A stretch of 64,000 nt of DNA from Yarrowia lipolytica (Eukaryota; Ascomycota; Dipodascomycetes; Dipodascales): the NCBI RefSeq assembly GCF_001761485.1, contig NC_090774.1:2046001-2110000 (forward strand). Reading direction: 5' to 3'. The translations under genes were made by a program, and so were the position numbers. The notes beneath the pieces were generated by a model, which saw only the letters and a list, made by a program, of their open reading frames with translations, was not told the origin of the DNA and searched no databases. Shown here in pieces: positions 30,272 through 38,516 of the stretch. Each line of letters starts with the position of its first letter. Positions within the stretch are counted from its first letter, which is position 1.

Positions 30272-30352
30272 TCCGATATAGTGTAGGGGCTATCACATCA
30301 CGCTCTCAAGTTGAGAACCGTGGAGACCGGGGTTCGATTCCCCGTATCGGAG
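30272..30352 (+). tRNA. tRNA-Glu(CUC) with a 9-nt intron
   Basis: The acceptor stem TCCGATA/TATCGGA (30272-30278 and 30345-30351) is perfect, with discriminator G at 30352. The D arm is TAGTGTAGGGGCTATCA, and the T arm is CCGGG-GTTCGATT-CCCG. The anticodon stem TCACG/CGTGG closes a loop with anticodon CUC at 30305-30307. Nine bases (30309-30317, AGTTGAGAA) follow A37 and are the intron; the mature length of 72 equals that of yeast tRNA-Glu, which has no intron. A T6 run about 20 bp downstream can end Pol III transcription. No 5S rRNA sequence follows, so this is not one of the tRNA-5S dicistrons known in Yarrowia. Confidence 0.95.
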
Positions 30353-30630
30353 TAAACCAGAAGTTCCTGCTTCTTTTTTGTTCTTCCCAGAGTGTATGTG
30401 TAGGCCGACCCACCATTTTTTGGCCATCCAATGGCATTGCTTACATAAGCTTGCTTTATCCGTGCGACTCACCGTGACTCAACTGAACGACTCAATTGAG
30501 TCACGACAACCTTAATTTTTACCCCGAAATTTAACCGAGTGGAGAAAGTGCCAGGGATCCACTCAGTAGCACTATATAACCGCATTTCATCTCCTGATCT
30601 CTTTCCCAACACATTTTTGACATCCCCAAC
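30353..30630. promoter_or_regulatory. BioF-type gene promoter with TATA box
   Basis: TATATAA at 30573-30579 lies 52 bp ahead of the ATG at 30631. The tRNA-Glu gene ends about 280 bp upstream and reads the same way. Confidence 0.6.
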
Positions 30631-31812
30631 ATGCTCAAGCAACTGGAAAATATTCTTGAGTCGCGAAAGCACAAAAACAGGTTCCGAAAATTGACGGTCA
30701 TGGATCCTGAGTCGACGGTGGATTTTTCTTCGAACGATTTTCTGTCGCTCGGAAAGTATCAACCATTCAAAGACAGCGTCAGTGTCAAGGTGGCGGATTT
30801 CTGCGCCCAAACCAGCTCTTCTCTGGGTTCTGGAGGGTCTCGACTTTTGGATGGAAATTGTGCACTGTACGAGGGTCTTGAACGTCAGATTGCAGCATTC
30901 CATGGAGCAAAGTCTGGCTTGATTTTCAATTCTGGATTCGACGCCAACTCGGGGTTTTTCTCCTGTCTTCCTCAGCCTCAGGATATAGTCATTTACGACG
31001 AGTTGATCCATGCCAGTGTTCATGAAGGAATGCGTCAATGTCGGGCAAAGAAACGGGTTCTTTTCAAGCACAATGACGTGGAGGACTTTGAGCGGGTTTT
31101 GAACCAGTACAAGGGCGAATCAGGCAACATTTTTGTGGCCGTAGAGGCTGTATACAGCATGGATGGTGATACAGCTCCGTTGAGACAACTGTACGACGTT
31201 TCAGACCGTCTGAACAGAGAGATTCTTTTGGTGGTGGACGAAGCTCATGCCACAGGTGTACTTGGAGACCAGGGACGAGGTCTGGTGTGTGCTCTCGGTA
31301 TGGAGAAACAGGTATTTGCTCGAATCCATACGTTTGGAAAAGCTCTGAGTGCCAATGGAGCCATTATTTTATGTCATCCCGTGGTTCGATCTTATCTGAT
31401 CAACTATGCTCGTTCTTTTATCTTTACAACTGCTCTTGGTCAGGTGAATCTGCTCATCATTCAGGCCACCTATGAGCTTCTGGAAACCCAGGCAGCAGCA
31501 CATCTTCAGACTCAACTATGGGACAATCTGCAGCGGTTTTCCACGGGGTTGAAGGACACTGGAGTTCACGTTTATCCTCCTGTGCCCCGGTCGGCCATCT
31601 TTTCAGTCTTCTGCGACAACCCGCGGTCTCTGGCGGCCCACTGTCAGCAGTCTGGGCTGGTTGTGAGACCCATTGTGCATCCCACGGTTCCCAAGGGAAC
31701 GGAGAGAGTCCGGGTGTGCATTCACAGTGCTAATACCGCCAAGGAGGTGGACATGCTAGTGCACAGGATTCTCGAGTGGCATTCTCAGAAGGAGATGAGA
31801 GGGCGGTTGTAG
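30631..31812 (+). CDS. 7-keto-8-aminopelargonate (KAPA) synthase, BioF/BIO6 type
   Basis: The 393-aa PLP enzyme belongs to the alpha-oxoamine synthase family, which includes KAPA synthase (pimeloyl-CoA plus alanine, biotin pathway), ALA synthase and serine palmitoyltransferase. The cofactor residues are visible: LGSGGSRLLDGN, DELIHASVHEGMR, VVDEAHATGVLGDQGRG with the PLP Asp, and HTFGKALSANGA with the catalytic Lys. The short length and absence of a mitochondrial presequence or membrane span argue against HEM1 and LCB1/2. The last three residues, GRL, fit a weak PTS1; fungal KAPA synthases are known to be peroxisomal. I infer a KAPA synthase; the acyl-CoA specificity is not proven. Confidence 0.85.
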   Translation: MLKQLENILESRKHKNRFRKLTVMDPESTVDFSSNDFLSLGKYQPFKDSVSVKVADFCAQTSSSLGSGGSRLLDGNCALYEGLERQIAAFHGAKSGLIFNSGFDANSGFFSCLPQPQDIVIYDELIHASVHEGMRQCRAKKRVLFKHNDVEDFERVLNQYKGESGNIFVAVEAVYSMDGDTAPLRQLYDVSDRLNREILLVVDEAHATGVLGDQGRGLVCALGMEKQVFARIHTFGKALSANGAIILCHPVVRSYLINYARSFIFTTALGQVNLLIIQATYELLETQAAAHLQTQLWDNLQRFSTGLKDTGVHVYPPVPRSAIFSVFCDNPRSLAAHCQQSGLVVRPIVHPTVPKGTERVRVCIHSANTAKEVDMLVHRILEWHSQKEMRGRL

Positions 31813-32016
31813 AGGGTACAGACTCTCCTAGGAGTAGAGGGCAATAGAAATTGAAGATACGAAATCTCGATAGTAGCTATGGAAGTTATCTGAGGCTTGG
31901 CAGTGCCGTGTGGTTTCAACTGGTCTTGTCAGATTGTACCAGTTGCACATCAAGGAGGTGCGGAGATAGACAATCAGGAGATAATGAGGTGGTCAGGTGG
32001 ACTTCTGTGCTGTAGG

Positions 32017-32067
32017 AGAACAAGAGAACAAGCAACAAGCAACAAGCAACAAGAAACAAGCAACAAG
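32017..32067. repeat. AACAAG-type tandem repeat
   Basis: Seven consecutive units, AGAACAAG twice and then CAACAAG or AAACAAG, run without interruption. Confidence 0.85.
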
Positions 32068-33343
32068 GTGAACAAAAAAACAGTACACGTCGTCGTTCAG
32101 TACATAAACCTACAAATAAAGCTTTGACAAGTGGCAATAGGGACCCTTGAAAGCCGTGAGAAGTTCTGAGCGTGATAAAGAACCGTGGCTTGGTAAAAGT
32201 GAAAGGCTCTGGCCAGCCACAGTTGACTTAGGTCACCTGGCTCTACTTGATTGATATAACAATTGGGGTTCGATAGTATGCTCTGGATGTACGGCTTGAC
32301 ATCGTAATGCGTGCTGTACGTGCCACGATTGGACTGTTTGAAGATAAGGTAGCTAGCCGTGTGCATTAACGAGTACGAGTACGAGTACAGTGCGTCTGAT
32401 ATTATATATAAACAACAACAAAAAAAAAAAAAAACCATTGCATGTGCTGGTACCGGTGCTAGTACATAACATACATGTGCTACAAGTTGCACATTCTTTC
32501 GATAACAGCAACGGTACATTGTAAGCCGGCTCGTGTGCACCAAGATATCGGTTACTTCACGTCTACAGTAGATGGTATCACGACCCCAGAATCTGCTGGA
32601 GCCGTGCGAAAGAAGGCATTGGCTGTTTCTTGGCGAGATAGTGTCATGAAATACGAGGGGTAGAGCGCCGGATAGGAGCGTCACTGGTTGCAGACAGGTT
32701 GGCGAAAACATTCATTCATGGAGGAATGGTGTACAAGGACGGAGGTTGTTTAGCTCCCAACCGCCCGGCCCTACCGTTGCAAGTGTTTCACTTCCTCTTG
32801 CAGTAATGATCTCCCGTGTCTGGTCAATGTCAGACGGCGGAGGTGATTTGTGATCTTCTCATGTCACACGATCCACGGAGACAAAACGAGGGAGTGTGAA
32901 GCTCGCTGAGGAGTGATTTCCCCAAACCCAGATCCACACGGCACCAGTCTAAAGTCGGTTGATGGACGCTAGTGACGTGGGAGACGCTAGTCATGCATCT
33001 TGACAGGTACAAGTACCATTCAGCCGTGCCGGAGATGTTTCGTGAAAAGTTTATGGCCCCTGCAGAAACATTCTTCTACCCATAACATGTCCGTTGGGCA
33101 TCATTACGGGGAGCATAGCTTCTCAACCCAACGTCTTGACATGGAGCATTCATCTCGCCCCCAAGTGCGATCCGCCCTCATGGCCCACCCCGTCCATGGC
33201 TTGGCGCGGCATGGTCAATGACGTCTCACGTCAAAAAGCCACCAGTACCAGCTCTTGTCTCCTTTCGTCTTATCAGCGCTACTTCATCTTGGCATCTTGA
33301 TACGCACCCACACGGCTCCATAGACCAGATACCATGACCAACA

Positions 33344-33349
33344 TATATA
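33344..33349 (+). promoter_or_regulatory. TATA box of the oligopeptide transporter gene
   Basis: TATATA lies 45 bp ahead of the main ATG (33389). A short upstream ATG at 33372 opens a six-codon frame whose TGA overlaps the main start (see findings). Confidence 0.6.
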
Positions 33350-33388
33350 CATAGACGAAACGAGCGACAGGATGGACTCACCACCAAC

Positions 33389-36040
33389 ATGACCGACAAA
33401 GACCAATATCCGACCACCGTGTCGGAGGTGGCCAACTTTTCCACCAACAATGATAAGGAGCAGTACGTGACCGACGTGACTGAGGTCGACTCGTCTGTGC
33501 TCGCGTGGATGGCCGAACAGCTCCAGATCCCCCCCTCCGATGACGACGGCTCCTACTCGCCCGAGGTGCACTTTATGGCCGCTCGATTCGAGGAGATGAA
33601 CTTCGAGGACGCCTGCAAACTGGTGCGAGAGAACATGAAGTACCACGACAATGACAACAACTTCCGAGACGAGTACCGTCGGGAAATCCGAGATCTGATG
33701 GAGGCTCTAGACTCCGTGGGTGGCGGAGACGACGAAAAAATGTCGCTGGACGACCCGAACAACAAGGTCATGATGGTTCGTTACTGGGCCACCATTTTCC
33801 ACTGGTGGAGTCCGTACCCTGAGGTTCGAGCCGTCACAGATCCCCAGGACGACACCGAGTGCACCTCGGAGACCTGGCGAGTGTGGGTGCTCGGAACTAT
33901 CTGGGTTGGCATTGCTGCCTTCATCAACCAGTTCTTCTCGCCTCGTATGCCCTCCATTGGTCTAGGAGCTGGTGTCATCCAGCTGCTGCTGTTCCCCTGT
34001 GGTCGATTCCTGGAATATGTGCTCCCCGACAAGGGGTTCACCTTCCGAGGAACTCGATACTCACTCAATCCCGGTCGATGGAGCCAGAAGGAACAGCTGC
34101 TGACCACCATCATGGTCTCCTGCGCCTCCGGAACCCCCTACATCACCTACAACCTCATGACTCAGATCCTGCCCAGCTTCTACGGCCAGGAATGGGCCCG
34201 ATCTTTCTCCTTCGGCTTCGTCTTCATGCTATCCACCCAGATGATGGGTTTCGGTCTCGCCGGTCTGCTCAAACGATGTGCTGTCTACCCCGTCAAGGCC
34301 GTGTGGCCCTCTCTGTTGCCCACCCTGGCCGTCAACAAGGCGCTTCTGGCACCCAACCGAAAGGAAACCATCAACGGATGGACCATCACTAAATACAAGT
34401 TTTTCCTCATCCTGGTGGCGTGCTCCTTTGCCTACTTCTGGCTGCCAAACTACCTGTTTGAGGCTCTGTCCTACACCAACTGGATGACTTGGATTGCCCC
34501 TGAAAACGAGACTCTGGCGCGAGTCACTGGATCTCTCCAGGGTATGGGATACAACCCCATTCCTACATTTGACTGGAACATGGCTACTGCGGCCTACTCA
34601 CCTGTCGCCATGCCTCTCTACACCGTTCTCAACGACTACATTGCCGTGTTCATCTCTGGTCTTGTCATCCTGGGTCTGTACTACACCAACAACTTCTGGA
34701 CCTCGTACATCCCCATCAACACCAACCGACTGTACGACAACCAGGGTAAGCCCTACCAGGTGATGAAGATTCTGACCAACAACAGATTTGACGATGAAAA
34801 GTACCAGGCCTACTCTCCTCCCTTTTACGGAGCTGCCAACCTGGTTGTCTACTCGTCCTTCTTTGCCATCTACCCTCTGTCGTTTGTCTACGTGACTCTC
34901 ATGGAATGGGCTGCCACCAAGGAGGCTCTGGTGGAGACTGCCAAGGCTCTCCGACACATTCACCGAAGCAACTACGAGGGTCGAGTCGACCCCTTCTCCC
35001 GATACATGCGAAAATACAAGGAGGTGCCCGACTGGTGGTTCTACATCATCATGGTGCTCATGTTTGTGCTCTCTGTTGTCATGGTCCAGGTGTGGCCTGT
35101 TGACACTCCCGTGTGGACCCTGGTGTTTGTTATTGGTCTCGTACTGGCCTTTATCATCCCCTTCACCATCTTTGCTGCCTACACCGCCAACTCGCTGTCT
35201 CTCAATGTCATTTCCGAGCTCATCATCGGTTATGCTCTCCCCGGATCCTTCATGGCTCTCAACCATATCAAGGCTCTGTCTGTGACCATCCAGATGCAGG
35301 CCCAGAACTACGCGTCGGACCAGAAACTAACCCACTACGCCCACTTGCCTCCTCGATCCATTTTCTGGATGCAGATCTGGGCCACCTTTGTCAACGGTCT
35401 GGTCTGTCTCGGAGTCTTGTCCTTCCAGGTGGACATGCCCGACATCTGTGAGCCCACAAACAAGTATAAGTTTACCTGTCCTGGAGACACTACCTTCTTC
35501 ACCGCCTCTGTGGCCTGGGGAGTTATTGGTCCCAAGAAGATGTTCGACAAGTACCCCGCCATGAAGTGGATGTTCTTGCTTGGAGCTCTTCTTGGTGTGC
35601 TTTTCTACTTGCTGCAGGTGACCCTGCCCGCCTTCCTGGCCAAGAAGTACCCTTCCAAGGAAAAGACCATCGACAAGATCCGACGACAGCTGCTCTACAT
35701 CAACCCCATCATTGTCTGCGGAGGATTCATGGCCTGGGCTCCATACAACCTGTCGTACCGAACCGGCGGTCTGTACCTCGCTTTGCTGTTCAACATGTAC
35801 ATCAAGAGCCGGTACCTGGCCTGGTGGAAGAAGTACGCCTACATTCTGGAGGCCGGAATGGGCACTGGAATTGCCATCTGTGCCATTATCATCTTCTTTG
35901 CCGTCCAGTACAACCCCGTTATTGTTGACTGGTGGGGCAACAATGTTCCCTATGTCGGAGTCGACGGTACTGGACTTTCAATTATCGAGCCCATTCCCGA
36001 TGTCGGCTACTTTGGTCCTGCTCCGGGCAACTACGATTAG
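33389..36040 (+). CDS. Oligopeptide transporter, OPT family
   Basis: The 883-aa plasma-membrane proton-coupled transporter belongs to the OPT family, which imports tetra- and pentapeptides or glutathione. An acidic cytosolic N-terminus of about 160 residues is followed by about 14 membrane spans beginning at VWVLGTIWVGIAAFINQFF. Family motifs are visible: SPYPEVRAVTDP, FSPRMPSIGLGAGVIQLLLFPCGRF, NPGRWSQKEQ, and the C-terminal LPPRSIFWMQIWATFVNGLV. Length fits (family about 800-900). The specific substrate cannot be told from sequence. Yarrowia is known to carry many OPT genes, consistent with growth on protein-rich substrates. Confidence 0.95.
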   Translation: MTDKDQYPTTVSEVANFSTNNDKEQYVTDVTEVDSSVLAWMAEQLQIPPSDDDGSYSPEVHFMAARFEEMNFEDACKLVRENMKYHDNDNNFRDEYRREIRDLMEALDSVGGGDDEKMSLDDPNNKVMMVRYWATIFHWWSPYPEVRAVTDPQDDTECTSETWRVWVLGTIWVGIAAFINQFFSPRMPSIGLGAGVIQLLLFPCGRFLEYVLPDKGFTFRGTRYSLNPGRWSQKEQLLTTIMVSCASGTPYITYNLMTQILPSFYGQEWARSFSFGFVFMLSTQMMGFGLAGLLKRCAVYPVKAVWPSLLPTLAVNKALLAPNRKETINGWTITKYKFFLILVACSFAYFWLPNYLFEALSYTNWMTWIAPENETLARVTGSLQGMGYNPIPTFDWNMATAAYSPVAMPLYTVLNDYIAVFISGLVILGLYYTNNFWTSYIPINTNRLYDNQGKPYQVMKILTNNRFDDEKYQAYSPPFYGAANLVVYSSFFAIYPLSFVYVTLMEWAATKEALVETAKALRHIHRSNYEGRVDPFSRYMRKYKEVPDWWFYIIMVLMFVLSVVMVQVWPVDTPVWTLVFVIGLVLAFIIPFTIFAAYTANSLSLNVISELIIGYALPGSFMALNHIKALSVTIQMQAQNYASDQKLTHYAHLPPRSIFWMQIWATFVNGLVCLGVLSFQVDMPDICEPTNKYKFTCPGDTTFFTASVAWGVIGPKKMFDKYPAMKWMFLLGALLGVLFYLLQVTLPAFLAKKYPSKEKTIDKIRRQLLYINPIIVCGGFMAWAPYNLSYRTGGLYLALLFNMYIKSRYLAWWKKYAYILEAGMGTGIAICAIIIFFAVQYNPVIVDWWGNNVPYVGVDGTGLSIIEPIPDVGYFGPAPGNYD

Positions 36041-38516
36041 CCGGATGGGTCCGGTTACAACAACGCTTTTAGCGATTTTATAGTGAATTAAGTGAATTTT
36101 CAACTTGTGACATGTACCGCAACACAGGAGGTCGATGTGTAACCAAAGACACAAGTCTTCACCATCGTTAGTCCCCAACAGTGGTCACTTATTTCCACTC
36201 TCTGATTTGGATTTTCGTATTATTACGGTTAAATAGTAGACTAATGGGTCCAAACAAAGCGGAGAATAGGGCGGAGAGACTTCGAATCGACGCGGGCGTA
36301 AGCTGGAACGGGTTCTCAGTCTTTTACAGCCTTGTTCTCTCTCCCGGCAGATGCGCCCCGCGGTCTCTTTCGCCGGTTGTTCCTGCTGCACGCAATAGTT
36401 AACGTTTGTAACAAGCCGTGAAACTTAGTTGGAAGTCTAACTATGGAAGCAAAGAGGTAATGCAAAAATGTTTAACATAAAAAAAAAAGGGCAAAAAAAA
36501 GAAAAAACAGCCGAACACGGAGACGAACAGTACGAGGAGACGGTCGCTTAAAAGTTCAATGGAGAGATCGCCGAGGGTCTTTTTTTTGGTGGAGAAACAT
36601 CGGAGAAATCGCACCGACAATAAAAATACCATTGTAAGGACCGTACCCACACAAAAAAACCTCTCCCCCAGTGATCGGTATCGAGTTCTACCCGTGGGTA
36701 GGCCACGCATTGCACTAAAGACTTACGTCAATCTCCCGCAGCGCACTTCCATACCAGGCCCGCCTTTTACAACGGCCCCAGTGTTTTTTCTGATGACGCT
36801 GTTCCATGTTTCCACATGGCACTCTCACGAGACACGGCCCAAGGGTCGTTATAGAGAGAAGAGAACCACCGAATTTCCCACCTGGATTCGAACTGCAGAG
36901 CGCAGTCTTGTGTAGCCAGGTACGCGAGGCCAGAGGGAGAGGCCGGGTAACTGCAGTCTGACCGTTAGGCCAGAGCTAAATTTCCCGACATTTTAACTTT
37001 TTTAGGCCGTTTCATCGGACAGTCGTCAGGAATGACTGTAATCAAAGATTCAGAAGTGTATTGATTTATTGAACGCCAATAACCCGGCTTTACTAGGGTA
37101 TATAGCCTGTAATGAATCATTAGAATAAAAAATATATAAAAAATTTAGTCCCAAAGGGGTGTTGCTCCGAAGCCTTTTTCCTTTTCCTTATATATTTTAT
37201 ATATACTACATTGTAGTATATATATTTTTTTGCAATTGTGCAAAACGGAACCCTCGGCTAAACAAAGTTAGAGCAGCCACTCCAACAAAGTCTACGGAAT
37301 AATATGATCGGCCCTGGGTTTTTTATAGGAACGCTTTACCCCGCTCCGTCTCGAAGAGCAGGCGGGATATCGTGAGGTGGAAGTGAAGAGGGCAGTTATA
37401 TGAGCGGATTATGTGGGCGGCTAATGACATAAAGGCGGCTAACTTGTGTTTTAATGTCGCGTTTGTTTGTCTGCGCGGTGCTATATGTTGCATCTGGAGC
37501 TCATTCCGCGATCCTTCGGCACGTCTGAGGGTCCTATTTTCCGCCCTGCTTTTGCTTTGGATGTGCGACGTGAGTTGACGTACCCCCCTGCAATGTTCCA
37601 CGTGTGAGGTAGGCGTCAGAGGGACTAAATGAAGGATGTGCGAAGGGTGAGGTGGAGGTGATGATAAGCGGTGCCTGGGGAAGGTGGACTGGAGCAGATG
37701 GAGGAGAGTGGCTATAGGCATGAAAAACCGACAAGTGGTCCATGGCGCATTCATTGATGGTCTCGTCCACGCCACTTTTCAGGTCTATTCATATCATACA
37801 CTCCCTCTCGTATCAATGCATAGTTTCAAACACCCTGCCAAACACCCTTTTATGTTTTCTTTTGGCAATGTTTCACGTCAAACAGGGATCTCCATGGACA
37901 TGAAACGTGTAAACAGAGCAGAGACAGGTGTTTTATCGAGTCGAAACGGGATCTAAACGGCAGGCCCGGAACGCCCCCAAAACGGGCTCGAGTCCACGGA
38001 ATCCGCCCATTCACGCACATCCAATAGCCGTTATCTATTTCTCAAGAGTGGGCGGTTGATCGTTCAGAAGATCTGGCGACGATCCACAGCACCAAACTCA
38101 GTTGGTGGCTTGCGGCTCTGCGGCAGTCGTTTGGGAAGGAAAGACGTGAGTCGCGACTTCTCCTTGCTGGTCGATCTGCCGATCCAACACGGTAGGGTCC
38201 AAAGAGTGGATTTGATGGGGTGGATCTCATGAGATACTATTGGAGACTGGCGGCAATGTCGACGAGGAGATGTCTCCCGAGAATCCAAGAGCCTGGCGCT
38301 CCGGTACACACCCGATTCTAGCCCACAATAGCAGACGGACATTGAACTCTGCTTGGTGATAGTTCCTGGTTCAAACTCAAGCTCCAACCAAGAGCCGGAT
38401 AAGCTCCCACTAACCTCTGCACTTAGTCAAGAGCTGTCAGAAGAGAGAGACTGAGCCCGGTGTTATATAGAGGAAGGCACTGCTTCCGGGCAAGAGAGCA
38501 TCTTGTCTCTCAAGCA
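36041..38516. other. 2.5 kb spacer ahead of the PNGase A-type gene
   Basis: It contains A-rich runs near 36480-36500, a B-box-like motif (minus strand) at 36884-36894, a 27-bp perfect palindrome at 37198-37224, and a TATA box TATATAG at 38464-38470, about 50 bp ahead of the next ATG. Open frames up to 150 codons have no gene-like features. Confidence 0.55.
37198..37224. repeat. 27-bp A/T-rich palindrome
   Basis: Two 13-bp arms (TATATATACTACA and its complement) flank a single central T at 37211. A run of T follows, and TTTTGCA...TGCAAAA forms a second, smaller inverted repeat beside it. Confidence 0.8.

Larger units (their letters stand above)
31813..33388. other. 1.6 kb spacer ahead of the oligopeptide transporter gene
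   Basis: It holds a 7-bp AACAAGC-type tandem repeat (32017-32067), a GAGTAC triplet repeat near 32371-32388, a 15-A run (32420-32434), a TACAAGTAC at 33008-33016 and a TATA box for the next gene (33344-33349). No gene is supported. Confidence 0.55.

Noticed and set aside
32097-32711. 204-codon minus-strand open frame
   Set aside because: It crosses a poly-A run and GAGTAC repeats and has no protein-like features.
37198-37235. Intrinsic (bacterial-type) terminator
   Set aside because: A hairpin plus T run is present, but the stem is almost all A/T and the genome is a yeast's.
38146-38425. 5'-UTR intron of the PNGase A-type gene (GTGAGT ... CTAAC ... CTTAG)
   Set aside because: The gene's own TATA box lies downstream at 38464, so this stretch is probably not transcribed with it; the branch point is also far from the acceptor for this species.
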